43,568 nucleotides of DNA from Candidatus Handelsmanbacteria bacterium (GTDB lineage Bacteria > Latescibacterota > UBA2968 > UBA8231): positions 1-43,568 of the forward strand of contig VGJS01000038.1 in assembly GCA_016867395.1 (NCBI GenBank). The letters run 5' to 3'. Both the position numbers and the translations under genes were made by a program. The number at the start of each line of letters is the position of its first letter. The first letter of the stretch is position 1. The notes beneath the pieces are model-generated. The model did not search any database, was not told the DNA's origin, and was given only the letters and a program-made list of their open reading frames with translations. Below are positions 9,972-18,150 of this stretch, piece after piece.

Positions 9972-10937
9972 TCAAGGGGGCGGCCCCGGCTCAGCCACCA
10001 GGCGGCCCAGGGCTTCCACCCCCGCCTCCGGCGCCAGCCCCGCGGCCTCCCAGGCGATCAACGCCGCCCCCAGGACCGGCGGCAGCAGCGGCTCGCGCCA
10101 GCGCAGCCGGCAACCGACCCCCTCGGCGGCCGCCTCAAGGGCCGCCCACAACTGCTCCCTGGCGGCGAAAACCCCTCCCACCCCGGCGACCTCCACCTCC
10201 GGCCCTAAACCCAGCCGGCGGGCCACGGCCCCTAACTGCCGGCCCAGGGCTTCGCCGGCAGCGGCGGCGATCTGCCGGGCGCAGCCATCCCCTTCTCTGG
10301 CGGCGGCTAGCACCTCCGGCCCCAGGGCGGCCAACCCGTCGCGGCCCAGTTCGCCGCTGTAGATCCGCCGCACGAGCTGGTCCCAATCCTCCAGGCCCAG
10401 ACCGCGGCGCAATCGCTCCTCCAGGACCGTGGCCGGCCCCCAGCCGTCGTGGGCCCGCAGCGCCGCCTTGATCCCCTCCAGGCCCAGGTAGCACCCGCTG
10501 CCCTCGTCGCCCAGCCAGGGGCCCCACCCCCCGGCCCGCGCCTGTACCCCCTGGGCGTTCCGGCCCAGGACCATCGAGCCGGTGCCGGCCAACACCACCA
10601 GTCCAGGCCCACCCCCGTGCGCCCCCACCAGGGCGGCCTGGGCGTCGCTTACCACCCGCACCTGGGCCGCCCATCCCCGCTCCAACGCCCGTTCAACGAT
10701 GGCCTGCTGCTCCGCCGGTCTGCCCGCCCCGGCCAATCCCAGGCACAGGGCGTCCAGGGGCGGCCCCACCCCCAGGGCGGGCCAGAGTCCCCCCAGCAGC
10801 GCCTCCAACCCTTCCAGCCCCAGGACCTGGAAATTGCCGCAGCCGGCGCTGGCCCGCCCCCGCAACCGGCCCTCCGCATCCAGGGCCAGGGCCCGGGTGT
10901 GGGTGCCTCCTCCGTCGATGCCGACGATCTGCGCCAT
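9972..10937 (-). CDS. BadF/BadG-family ATPase, N-acetylglucosamine kinase-like
   Basis: 321 residues. It belongs to the ASKHA fold: phosphate-1 loop GIDGGGTHTRALALD at residues 6-20, a second glycine-rich LGLAGAGRP near residue 65, adenosine motif LAGTGSMVLGRN near 112, and WGPWLGDEGSGCYLGLEGIK near 135-154, which is typical of GlcNAc kinase-like BadF/BadG proteins. These enzymes phosphorylate amino sugars from cell-wall or chitin turnover in the cytoplasm; some relatives activate radical dehydratases, but the sequence looks like the sugar-kinase branch. The ATG at 10935-10937 is chosen over an in-frame TTG two codons earlier. The start lies only a few bases past the T-tract of the flgM terminator and has no visible Shine-Dalgarno, so it is unclear how it is expressed. 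Confidence 0.85.
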   Translation of the reverse strand: MAQIVGIDGGGTHTRALALDAEGRLRGRASAGCGNFQVLGLEGLEALLGGLWPALGVGPPLDALCLGLAGAGRPAEQQAIVERALERGWAAQVRVVSDAQAALVGAHGGGPGLVVLAGTGSMVLGRNAQGVQARAGGWGPWLGDEGSGCYLGLEGIKAALRAHDGWGPATVLEERLRRGLGLEDWDQLVRRIYSGELGRDGLAALGPEVLAAAREGDGCARQIAAAAGEALGRQLGAVARRLGLGPEVEVAGVGGVFAAREQLWAALEAAAEGVGCRLRWREPLLPPVLGAALIAWEAAGLAPEAGVEALGRLVAEPGPPP

Positions 10938-10942
10938 ACCCA

Positions 10943-10977
10943 AAAATAAAAAAAGGGCGATGCACGCGGCATCGCCC
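10943..10977 (-). terminator. Rho-independent terminator after flgM
   Basis: In minus-strand RNA, GGGCGATGC and GCATCGCCC form a perfect 9-bp stem (10969-10977 with 10955-10963, loop 10964-10968), followed by TTTTTTTATTTTT. This is a textbook terminator and marks the downstream end of the flagellar block. Confidence 0.93.
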
Positions 10978-11000
10978 CGGTGCTCAAAAGGGATCTGGTA

Positions 11001-11459
11001 TCAGCCCAACTGGTCCACCACCCGCTCGGCGGTGGACCGGCGCACCTCAGGGTCCTGGTAGAAGCCGCTACTGACCCGCTGGCGGGCGCGCTCGACCTCG
11101 GCCTTGCGGGTATCGGGGGTGCTCTTGACCTGCTTGCTCAACCCCTTGGCCTGGGCCAGATCCGCGGCAACCTCCATGAACCCGCCGGACTGGAGCAGCG
11201 CCCCGGCGATCTGCTTGCGGGTCTCGGGGGTATTGTAGTACCCCGACTGCACCCGGGCGCGCACCTCCTCCCGCCGCGACTCGCCCGCCGGATCGACCGC
11301 GACCCGGGCTCTGGCGGCTAGGTCTGCCACCCCCTGGGTGCTGGTGGAGATCTCCACCACGTCCCCGCCGCGGACCGGCGCCTTCTTTGTCCCGGCCATT
11401 TCGCTCCGCCCGCCGGACTGGGGGGTCTTGGGCTGCTGTCGTACACCGTCTATGCGCAT
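11001..11459 (-). CDS. flgM: Anti-sigma28 factor FlgM-like protein with duplicated core
   Basis: 152 residues; FlgM is usually near 100. FlgM binds sigma28 (FliA) in the cytoplasm and is exported through the completed hook-basal body. The N-terminus (MRIDG, then VVEIST) matches the disordered export end. The helical C-terminal sigma-binding pattern appears twice: residues 61-89 (SRREEVRARVQSGYYNTPET and onward) and 117-148 (TRKAEVERARQRVSSGFYQD and onward), both of the form R..EV..A...V.SG.Y..PE.R. Context supports the call: it is the last gene of the filament block, has a sigma28-like promoter, has GAGGTGAGG before the ATG, and is followed by a strong terminator. A divergent paralogue with another function is possible because of the duplication. 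Confidence 0.75.
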   Translation of the reverse strand: MRIDGVRQQPKTPQSGGRSEMAGTKKAPVRGGDVVEISTSTQGVADLAARARVAVDPAGESRREEVRARVQSGYYNTPETRKQIAGALLQSGGFMEVAADLAQAKGLSKQVKSTPDTRKAEVERARQRVSSGFYQDPEVRRSTAERVVDQLG

Positions 11460-11505
11460 CGGACCTCACCTCGTCGCGGGTCCAGGGAAGACCCGTCTCC
11501 TGTGT

Positions 11506-11533
11506 ATATCGGCGCTGTTCCGCGATATCTTAA
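11506..11533 (-). promoter_or_regulatory. Sigma28-type promoter of flgM
   Basis: On the minus strand, GCCGATAT (11513-11506) matches the sigma28 -10 consensus GCCGATAA in seven of eight bases. TTAAG (11533-11529) lies 15 bases upstream, the same spacing as TAAAG in the flagellin 1 promoter. Predicted start near 11499, giving a leader of about 40 bases. FlgM under sigma28 control is known in enterics. Confidence 0.45.
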
Positions 11534-11573
11534 TCTAATTTTTGCGGCGAGGCCCTGTCCAGGCAATTTTTCC

Positions 11574-11978
11574 TCAGCGGACCCGGTCGATGAAGCGGGA
11601 CTCGCTGGGCCCGGCCTGTTTTCGGTAGCCGCGCAGGGCCCGCCGCCCCTGCTGGAACTGGCGCCCCTCCTCGCGGGCCCGGTCCAGCAGCTGCTGGACG
11701 GCCGCCTCGTTCTCCCGGCGCAATTCCTGCAGCCGGCCGATCAGCCGGCGCACCTCCTGGCGCGGACCCTCCAGGTTGGGACCGCCACCCAGGACAGGCC
11801 GGCCCGCCTGGCGCAGGCGAATGCGGTCCATCAGGCGACGGGTGCGCTGGCAGGAGGCGCCCAGGCCCTCCAGATCCTCGCGGGCGATGTATTCGCGCTG
11901 CTCAAGACCCAACTGATACATGACCTCGTAGTCGGCCAGGTCCTGGCGCAAAAGCTCAGCAGCAGACACGGAGCTCAC
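11574..11978 (-). CDS. FliT/FlgN-like flagellar chaperone candidate
   Basis: 134 residues, nearly all helical and highly charged, rich in Arg, Glu and Gln, with no membrane segment. It starts at a GTG that overlaps the fliS stop (GTGA), so it is translationally coupled to fliS. In many bacteria the gene after fliS is fliT, a helical export chaperone for FliD and a regulator. Length, helical pattern (DLADYEVMYQLGLEQREYIA and onward) and position fit FliT or a FlgN-family chaperone. No diagnostic motif can be named, so the call rests mainly on gene order. A predicted partner is the giant FliD encoded upstream. Confidence 0.55.
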   Translation of the reverse strand: MSSVSAAELLRQDLADYEVMYQLGLEQREYIAREDLEGLGASCQRTRRLMDRIRLRQAGRPVLGGGPNLEGPRQEVRRLIGRLQELRRENEAAVQQLLDRAREEGRQFQQGRRALRGYRKQAGPSESRFIDRVR

Positions 11979-12412
11979 CCGGTGATCGCCACCCGGGCCG
12001 GGGCTGGCTCAGGGGTCTCGGTTTCGCCTTCGCCCTGGGAGCCGAGCACCTTCTCCCATGCTTCCAGCAGACTGGTCATCAGCGCCACCACCTCCTTGAT
12101 CGCCTCGGGATCCATGTCCACGTTGGCGCGAATCAGCCGGCGGTAGCAGTAGAGGTAGAGGCGCTGGAGGTTGAGGGCCAGCTCGTTGCCCTTGGCGAGC
12201 ATGTCCTGGTCCAGGGCGTAGAGCAGTTCCAGCACGACGTCCTGGGCCCGTATCAGGCTCTTGCCCTTGCCCTCCATGTCCTTCTGTTCAAGCTGGATCA
12301 GGGCCTTCTTCATAAAGCGGATCGCCCCCTGGTAGAGCATGACGATCAGCTTGCCCTTGTTGGCGGTCTTAATCTGTACTTGGCTGTACTGCCAATACCC
12401 GTTGCGGTTCAT
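11975..12412 (-). CDS. fliS: Flagellin export chaperone FliS
   Basis: 145 residues, a four-helix cytoplasmic chaperone that holds flagellin's C-terminus before export. The N-terminal signature is clear: YWQYSQVQIKTANKGKLIVM, then LYQGAIRFMKKAL. The later segment LNLQRLYLYCYRRLIRANVD is also family-typical. The start has AAGGGGGG a few bases upstream. It lies after fliD, the usual place, and its stop overlaps the next gene's GTG. In FliW-containing bacteria FliS and FliW both bind flagellin, so this protein links to the FliW-CsrA switch encoded at about 30 kb. Confidence 0.96.
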   Translation of the reverse strand: MNRNGYWQYSQVQIKTANKGKLIVMLYQGAIRFMKKALIQLEQKDMEGKGKSLIRAQDVVLELLYALDQDMLAKGNELALNLQRLYLYCYRRLIRANVDMDPEAIKEVVALMTSLLEAWEKVLGSQGEGETETPEPAPARVAITG

Positions 12413-12473
12413 ACCCCCCTTTAGCTTCTTGCTACGTGAATAGGCTCAAACTTCAAATATCCCTATATCCCCT

Positions 12474-15400
12474 TCAGCGTGACAGCGAGGAGAGCTGCTG
12501 GCTGAGGAAGGAGCCCTGCGACTGCAGTGAGGAAAGGCCGCCTTCGAGGGCGGCGAACTTCCTGACCAGACCCCGGCGCGACACCTCCACGCGGCGCTCC
12601 AGGAAGGCGCTCTGCTCCTTGAGATCCTCGATGCTATCGTCGATAGCGTCCACCCGGTTCTTGAGGGTGCCGGAGAAAGTGTCGGTGATAAAGCTCAGGT
12701 CGTCGGACAGCAAACGGGCGACCCCGTGGACCAGCTTTACCTGGCCGTGCTCGGTGCCGCTCTCCGCCAGTTCCGCCGGGGTGTAGCCCACCCGCACCGA
12801 GACCCCTTCGACGTTTTCCTCGCCGATGGTCCCGGTGAGGATGCGCCCGAAACCGTCGGACTTTTCGTTGTTGATGGTGCCCGCCACGTCCTCCCCGAAA
12901 TAATCCCCCGCCGCCAGACCCAGTTGGTCCACGCTCTGGGAGACGCTGAAGCCGTTGCGGCTGCCGTAGCTGTCGTGGCGCAGGACCAATTTGCCATCCT
13001 CGTTGAGGGCGGTGATCTCGATGCGGGGCCGGCCGCCATCCTCCTCCTCGATGCTGCCCAGGTCCAGGGTGCCGCCCCCCTCGTTGGCCTCGATGAGGGT
13101 AAGGGTCAGTTTGCTCTCGCCCACCTGGCTGTCAGTGATGGCGATCTTGCCCTCAGCGTCCACCGTTACGCTGACCCCCCCGCCGAAAGTGGTGCGCACC
13201 TCCCTGAGCAGGTCGCCCACCGTCAGGGTGGCCGGGTCGGAGATGGTGAAGAGGCTGGATACCGCCGAGCCCTCGTGGGTGGTGGCGTTGATACGAATGG
13301 TGTCGCCGGCCGTCACTCCGGCCCCGAAGATGCTGGCAAAGGCGGTGGCGCTGGTGATCGGGGTGGTCCCGTCGGTGGTGCTGCCGGCGGTGCCGCGCCG
13401 AACCTCGGCCACCTCGCTGTCCAGGCTCTCGTTGATCTTGTCGACCACCCTGCTGAGGCTGTCGCCGGCCCCCAGGTGAATGACCGCCTTGCGGCTAGAC
13501 GCCTTGTCGATAATGGTTAGGACCTGGTCCTGGGCCAAGCCCTCGCTCAGCTCGACGGTGCCGGCGACCTGGGCCTGCTCCGGGGCCTGGGTGATGTTGA
13601 CGGCGTAGGCACCGGGCTTGCTCTTCTTGTTGCTGGAGATGAACTCCAACTTCTGGTCATTGGTAGTGCCCTCGGAGACGAAGAGGCGGCGCACCCCGTC
13701 CAGATCCTCGGTGAGGGACTCCTCGAGCTTGGCGTCGTCCACCTCTAGCACCCCGTCGCGTGTGAAGCTGACCCCAATCATCACCAGCGAGTCGAACTTG
13801 CCGGTCAGGCCCTCCACCTGACCCGAGACGAGTCCGCGCATCCGCGATTGCAGGCTCAGCAGGATGGCGTCGCCGGAGAGCGGCCCCCCTTTTTTGGTCT
13901 TGGGGTCGAGCCTGAACTGGTCGTTGATCAGTTTCATCGAGGAGTTCAACTGCTCGACAAAGCTCTTGATGTTGGCCTTGAGGTCGGCGGTGTCGTCCTT
14001 GGTGACGGTGATGGTGACCGTCTTGCCCACCTCAGCCTGCTTCAGGTCCAGGGTGACCCCCTCGACGGCGTCGGCGATGGTGTTGGCGTTGCGGCTGAGG
14101 GTAATGCCGTTGATGCGGAACTTGGCGTCCTGGCCGGTCTGCAACTCGGACGAGCGGGCATCCAGGCCCTGGGTGGTGATGCTCTGGGTGCCCAGGTCCA
14201 GACTGCCGCCCCCCTCGTTGTTGGCCACCAGGCTCAGGGTCAGCGAACTCTTGCCGCTGGTCTTGTCCAGCACCGCGATGCGCCCGGAGGCGTCGATGGA
14301 GGCAGTGACCCCGCCGCCGAGGGTCCGTTCGATGGTGTTGAGCAGGTTCTGGACTTTCAGGTTAACGCTGGTGATGGAGAAGGAGGCGCTCACCTGGCCG
14401 CCGTTGTGGTCGGTGCCGCTGATGGAGATGGTGTCGCCGGCCTGCACCCGGGCGCCGGCCAGGTCGGCGAAGCGAGTGTCGGCGGTGATGGCAGTGGCCG
14501 CGCTCATGATCCCCAGGCCGGCCAGCACCCCGCCCTGGTCCACGAACTGGGGGGTGCCCGAGATCTCCAGCTTGAAGGTGCCTGCCCCGTCGTCGGTGAC
14601 CTGGGCGCTGACCCCGGAGATGGCGGCGTTGTTGATCCGGTCGCGGAGGGTCTCCAGCGAGTCAGCGGCCAGGTCGATGGCCACGCTCTGGCCGCCGATG
14701 GTGACGCTGCCGGCGGCGCCACTGCCGTTGAGGGAGCCGACGGTGTCGCTGCTGCTGGCGAAGCCGGCGCTGTTGACCAACGAGCCCTGGGCGTCGAGCA
14801 GGGCGCCCCGCTGCTTGAGGGTGGCGCTGCCGGTCAGCACCTGGCTGAGGCTGGAGAAGTTGCTGTTGGAGCCCACCAGCACCCCCAGGGACTCCAGCAC
14901 GTTGCCGGCGTCGGTGAAATCTGTGCTGCCGGCGATCTGGAGGCGGAAGGCGGTGTTGCCCTCCCCGTCAGTGGCGCTGGAGATGCTGGCGCTCACTCCG
15001 GAGATGCCGGCGTTGTTGATCTTGTCCTGGATACCGGCCAGCGAGTCGGCCGCCAGGTCCACGGCGATGCTCTGGCCGGCAATGGTCACGGTCGCGGCAG
15101 GAGCGTTGGAAAGCCCCAGCAAGGCCCCCACCGCAGTGGTAGTGCTGGTGAAGGCGTCGCTCTCGCCGCCCCCGGCCACCCCGTTAACGACGGCCCCCTC
15201 GCCGTCGAGCACCCCCAGGGCTTCGAGGGTCCCGGTGCCGTCGGCGAACTGGTCGGTCCCCTCGATCTGCAACTGGTGGCGAGTGATGCCCCCCTGGGTG
15301 CTGGTGACCACGCTGGCGCTCACCCCCTCGATGTCTGCGGCGTTGATCTTGTCGCGGATGGTCTCCAGGGAATCGGTAGCCAGGTCCAAAGCCACCTCGG

Positions 15401-16133
15401 CGTCGCCGATGGCGATGCTACCAGCGGGTGGGTCGGCCAGGCCCAGTTGGGTGCCAATGGCCGCGGCCCCGTTGAGGAAGCGGGAGCTGCGGGCGCCAGT
15501 GAAGAAGGCGTTTTTGGTGTGGGTGACACTCGAAATGAAACCGAGGGACTGCAAGAGGTCCCTGGCGCTGGCGTCCTTGAGGTCGAAGCCGTCGGCGCCC
15601 ACCGCCTTGGCGGTGAGGATGAGACGGTTGTCCTTGGGAGTGACGCTGAGGATCTGGGCGGTGATACCGGCGCTGGCCTCGTTGATGGCCTGGCGCACGT
15701 CGGTGAGGTCGTCCTCGGCCTTGACGGCGATGCTCTTGCCGTTGACGACGAACTCGCCACTCAGCCCCAGGCCGGTGGAGAGGCTGGCAAAGGAGCGCGA
15801 GGAGAGGCTTCTGGCCTGGGCCAGGGCCAGCACCTCGACGTTGAGGGTGCCGGCCGCCGCGTCCACGGTGGCCTGCACCCCCACCCGGTTGGTGTCGCTG
15901 GACTGGGCTTTGACAATCGAAAAAAGCTTGCCATCGGCCAGCTTATCGACCGTGCCCTTGAGCGAAAGCAGGCCGGAGTTGATGTTCCGGAACAACTCTT
16001 TCTGCTCGTTGAGCTTGGTCTGCTTGGCGGTGTTGAGCTGGATGGGTCTTCTCTCGATTTCAGTAAGCTGCTTGATGATGGTATCGGTGTCCAGACCGGA
16101 ACCCAGACCCGAAAAGGTGATGCCGTTTGCCAT
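12474..16133 (-). CDS. fliD: Giant flagellar cap protein FliD (HAP2)
   Basis: 1219 residues, far larger than the usual 450-700. FliD forms the filament cap and helps flagellin polymerise. The N-terminus is canonical (ITFSGLGSGLDTDTIIKQLT and onward). Between about residues 125 and 510 there are four flagellin-IN type motifs (copy pattern TIGGQSVAIDLAADSLETLR ... I.GVSA), spaced about 110-130 residues. A FliD_C-like region lies around 650-820 (FRINGITLSRNANTIADAVE, DVRRLF-type end). A second insertion of about 250 residues follows, holding a second copy of an AGDTI...GGGV module first seen near 550-648, and then the usual C-terminal coiled coil of about 100 residues. The gene is followed by fliS and preceded by flaG, the standard order. 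The repeats are probably surface-exposed domains. Confidence 0.95.
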   Translation of the reverse strand: MANGITFSGLGSGLDTDTIIKQLTEIERRPIQLNTAKQTKLNEQKELFRNINSGLLSLKGTVDKLADGKLFSIVKAQSSDTNRVGVQATVDAAAGTLNVEVLALAQARSLSSRSFASLSTGLGLSGEFVVNGKSIAVKAEDDLTDVRQAINEASAGITAQILSVTPKDNRLILTAKAVGADGFDLKDASARDLLQSLGFISSVTHTKNAFFTGARSSRFLNGAAAIGTQLGLADPPAGSIAIGDAEVALDLATDSLETIRDKINAADIEGVSASVVTSTQGGITRHQLQIEGTDQFADGTGTLEALGVLDGEGAVVNGVAGGGESDAFTSTTTAVGALLGLSNAPAATVTIAGQSIAVDLAADSLAGIQDKINNAGISGVSASISSATDGEGNTAFRLQIAGSTDFTDAGNVLESLGVLVGSNSNFSSLSQVLTGSATLKQRGALLDAQGSLVNSAGFASSSDTVGSLNGSGAAGSVTIGGQSVAIDLAADSLETLRDRINNAAISGVSAQVTDDGAGTFKLEISGTPQFVDQGGVLAGLGIMSAATAITADTRFADLAGARVQAGDTISISGTDHNGGQVSASFSITSVNLKVQNLLNTIERTLGGGVTASIDASGRIAVLDKTSGKSSLTLSLVANNEGGGSLDLGTQSITTQGLDARSSELQTGQDAKFRINGITLSRNANTIADAVEGVTLDLKQAEVGKTVTITVTKDDTADLKANIKSFVEQLNSSMKLINDQFRLDPKTKKGGPLSGDAILLSLQSRMRGLVSGQVEGLTGKFDSLVMIGVSFTRDGVLEVDDAKLEESLTEDLDGVRRLFVSEGTTNDQKLEFISSNKKSKPGAYAVNITQAPEQAQVAGTVELSEGLAQDQVLTIIDKASSRKAVIHLGAGDSLSRVVDKINESLDSEVAEVRRGTAGSTTDGTTPITSATAFASIFGAGVTAGDTIRINATTHEGSAVSSLFTISDPATLTVGDLLREVRTTFGGGVSVTVDAEGKIAITDSQVGESKLTLTLIEANEGGGTLDLGSIEEEDGGRPRIEITALNEDGKLVLRHDSYGSRNGFSVSQSVDQLGLAAGDYFGEDVAGTINNEKSDGFGRILTGTIGEENVEGVSVRVGYTPAELAESGTEHGQVKLVHGVARLLSDDLSFITDTFSGTLKNRVDAIDDSIEDLKEQSAFLERRVEVSRRGLVRKFAALEGGLSSLQSQGSFLSQQLSSLSR
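14603..15759 (-). repeat. Four tandem flagellin-IN type repeats inside fliD
   Basis: Copies begin near 15759, 15423, 15096 and 14711 on the minus strand. Each reads roughly G.V.I.GQSIA.DLA.DSLE.I.DKIN.A.I.GVSA followed by a variable beta stretch ending in L..LGVL. Copies 2-4 are closest to each other, suggesting recent duplication; copy 1 is more diverged. A looser fifth copy lies near 13530-13400. Confidence 0.8.
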
Positions 16134-16195
16134 CTCAGCCTATCCAAAAATCAAGGCGCTTCCAGCGCTGCTCCCTGCGTCCCTGCCGCGTTGTA

Positions 16196-16537
16196 TCAGC
16201 CCTGATCGTCCATCAGCAGGCCGACGATCTTGTTCATGCTGACGTTGGCTTCCATTAGTTGCTCGGGTGGAATCTGCTTGACCACCTCGCCGGTGGTGTT
16301 GTCGGTGATGCGCACCACCAGGGTGCCGCTACTCTCATCGACCGACACCGACAGGTCGCTGTGTTGTTTCTCCAGCAACTTGTCGACCTCGGCGGCGGCC
16401 TGCTTCAGATCCTCGGCGGGCACCGGATGGGCCACGGGGGCCGTTACCTGGGCCTCGGGGCCTCTGGTTTGTTTGGCCTTCACCGCTTCGCGGGAAAGGG
16501 CCGCTGGTATCTTAATGATCTGGTTTATGCCTTCCAT
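16196..16537 (-). CDS. flaG: FlaG family protein
   Basis: 113 residues. FlaG proteins sit next to fliD and influence filament length; their exact mechanism is unsettled. The C-terminal half carries the family pattern: LSVSVDESSGTLVVRITDNT, then TGEVVKQIPPEQLMEANVSM. The N-terminal half is low-complexity (Ala, Pro, Lys). The ATG has GAGGTGAG upstream. It lies between flagellin 1 and fliD, and no separate promoter is seen, so it is probably read from the flagellin 1 promoter. Confidence 0.92.
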   Translation of the reverse strand: MEGINQIIKIPAALSREAVKAKQTRGPEAQVTAPVAHPVPAEDLKQAAAEVDKLLEKQHSDLSVSVDESSGTLVVRITDNTTGEVVKQIPPEQLMEANVSMNKIVGLLMDDQG

Positions 16538-16605
16538 TTTTTCTCACCTCAATCCGAGAGACGCCTCGCTTCCCTCGCCTCATGCCCCTCTGCCCTCGTC
16601 GATTA

Positions 16606-16634
16606 GCAGCCGGAACAGAGGTGTCGCCGGCTGC
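16606..16634. other. Hairpin between flagellin 1 and flaG
   Basis: GCAGCCGG (16606-16613) and its exact complement CCGGCTGC (16627-16634) enclose a 13-base loop. No U-tract follows on the minus strand. It could protect the 3' end of flagellin mRNA or partly terminate, lowering flaG and fliD expression relative to flagellin. Confidence 0.4.
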
Positions 16635-16691
16635 TGCCGGTGACGCCCCCGTCCGCTATTGGGTGTTAACGGTGCTTTCCATCTCCAGCTG

Positions 16692-17852
16692 CTACTGCAA
16701 GAGCGCCAGGGCGTTCTGCGGCAGCACGTTGGCCTGGGCCAACATGGCCGTGGCCGCCTGCGCGAGGATCTGCGAGCGGGTGAACTCGCTGACCTCGTTG
16801 GCGATGTCGGCGTCGCTGATGGACGATTCAGAAGCCTGGATGTTCTCGACCTCGTTCTCGGTGTAGGCGACGGTAAAGCCCAGGCGGTTCTGGAGCGCCC
16901 CCAGGGTGCCGCGCTGCTTGGCAACCTCGGTGATGGCCTGATCAAGCGAGGTCAACGCCGAGCGCGCGGTGGTGATGGTGGCGATGGAAGCGACGCCCAG
17001 GTTGAGCGTGGTGCCGGTGGCCCGCATGTCGGCGATGCTCACCTCCAGGCGGTTGAAGGCCCGGTCATTGGGGCCCACCTGGAAGGAACCGCCGGTACCC
17101 GCGTTGACGATGATGGTCTGGTCGTGGAGGTCGCCTTCGGTGTAGGAGCCGGTGGCGTTGGACACGTTGCTCCCAGCCAGGGTCACCTGGATTCCGAGGC
17201 GGTCGAAGTTGGCCACGAACTGGGTGCCGGTGGCGATCACGTCCCGGTCGAGGATGGTGCCGATGCTGATGGTCTGGGAGACGGTGCCGTTGCCCAGGGT
17301 GATGCTGCCGTCATGGACCTCGTCCACAAAGGTATAAGTGCCAGTCTGCGCCCCCGAGATGCTGATCCCGGTGACCCCGCTGGTATTGCTGGCCGTCACC
17401 GCCGTCGAGGCCCTGGCCACCGAGTTGCCATACCCGGTCAGCAAGGTCTGGTTGTTGTAGATGGTGGCCGCGGCGATGCGGTCGATCTCCTGCAACAATT
17501 GCAAGAACTCGCCATGGAGGGCTTCTCGGTTTTGGTCGGTGAAAGTCGAGTTGCCCGACTGGGCGGCCAACTCGCGCATCCGCACCAGGATGGCGTTGGT
17601 CTCGTTGAGCGAGCCTTCGGCCGTCTGCAGCAGGTTGCTCGCCTGCTCGGCATTGGTGATGTTCGCTTTCAGACCCGACAACTCGGCCCTCATGCCTTCG
17701 CGCACCGACAGGCCAGCGGCGTCGTCCTGGGCCCTGTTGAGCCGCAGACCCGATGCCAGGCGTTCCTGCTTGGCCGCCAGAGTGCGGGTATTCGCATTCA
17801 GGTGCCGCCTGGCATTGATGGCAGCAATATTTGTATTTACACGCAGCGCCAT
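16692..17852 (-). CDS. fliC: Flagellin 1
   Basis: 386 residues, filament subunit secreted by the flagellar export system. The N-terminal D0/D1 begins MALRVNTNIAAINARRHLN and includes LASGLRLNRAQDDAAGLSVR; the C-terminal D1/D0 ends NVLPQNALALLQ. The central part holds ANFDRLGIQVTLAG and GGSFQVGPND, blocks shared with the other two flagellins here. The start has ACAAGGAGGTT before it, a Shine-Dalgarno that also matches a CsrA site. It is read from a sigma28 promoter at 18030-18057, giving a leader of about 170 bases. It is likely the main or one of the main filament proteins and a probable client of FliS and FliW. Confidence 0.97.
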   Translation of the reverse strand: MALRVNTNIAAINARRHLNANTRTLAAKQERLASGLRLNRAQDDAAGLSVREGMRAELSGLKANITNAEQASNLLQTAEGSLNETNAILVRMRELAAQSGNSTFTDQNREALHGEFLQLLQEIDRIAAATIYNNQTLLTGYGNSVARASTAVTASNTSGVTGISISGAQTGTYTFVDEVHDGSITLGNGTVSQTISIGTILDRDVIATGTQFVANFDRLGIQVTLAGSNVSNATGSYTEGDLHDQTIIVNAGTGGSFQVGPNDRAFNRLEVSIADMRATGTTLNLGVASIATITTARSALTSLDQAITEVAKQRGTLGALQNRLGFTVAYTENEVENIQASESSISDADIANEVSEFTRSQILAQAATAMLAQANVLPQNALALLQ

Positions 17853-18029
17853 AAAATTGAACCTCCTTGTTTATATTTCGGCATCCCTGCCGGTTTTGTT
17901 TGCCCCGTTCCCCAACGCGGCATTCTCTTTCCGATCGATCACTTTGTCAAACAGCCCCAATCTCGTGCAGTCCACCTCCTTCAGTTCTGTAGCCGAATGA
18001 AAGATACAAACAGATCGTATCTTTTGTTC

Positions 18030-18057
18030 TTATCGGCATGGCCTCCAACAATCTTTA
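18030..18057 (-). promoter_or_regulatory. Sigma28 promoter of flagellin 1 (proximal)
   Basis: TAAAGATT (18057-18050), 12 bases, then a perfect GCCGATAA (18037-18030) on the minus strand. The TAAA to GCCGATAA gap is 16 against the usual 15. Predicted start near 18022. Confidence 0.8.
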
Positions 18058-18123
18058 AGTTTTTCCCGCCCGCCCTACTCCGGAGCCTGCACCGGCCCCC
18101 GAGTTAACCGGCGTTACTATGTG

Positions 18124-18150
18124 TTATCGGCCGACTTCGGCCCTTCTTTC
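18124..18150 (-). promoter_or_regulatory. Second, distal sigma28-like site before flagellin 1
   Basis: GAAA (18150-18147), 15 bases, then a perfect GCCGATAA (18131-18124). The -10 has eight of eight consensus bases and the spacing is exact; the -35 has one change from TAAA. The site overlaps the hairpin just after the flagellin 2 stop, so it may be partly or fully inactive. Confidence 0.4.

Noticed and set aside
9943..9975. TTGACA (9975-9970, minus) as the -35 of an hrcA promoter
   Set aside because: No acceptable -10 lies 16-18 bases downstream (CATCTT at 17); the nearest TTGTAA is 21 bases away.
14603..15759. Regularly spaced repeats in fliD considered as a CRISPR-like array
   Set aside because: Copies are long, diverged at DNA level and keep one reading frame; they are protein repeats.
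13848..16242. Two long plus-strand open frames (785 and 792 codons) antisense to fliD
   Set aside because: Both are low-complexity shadows of the fliD coding frame; they have no domain and no ribosome site.
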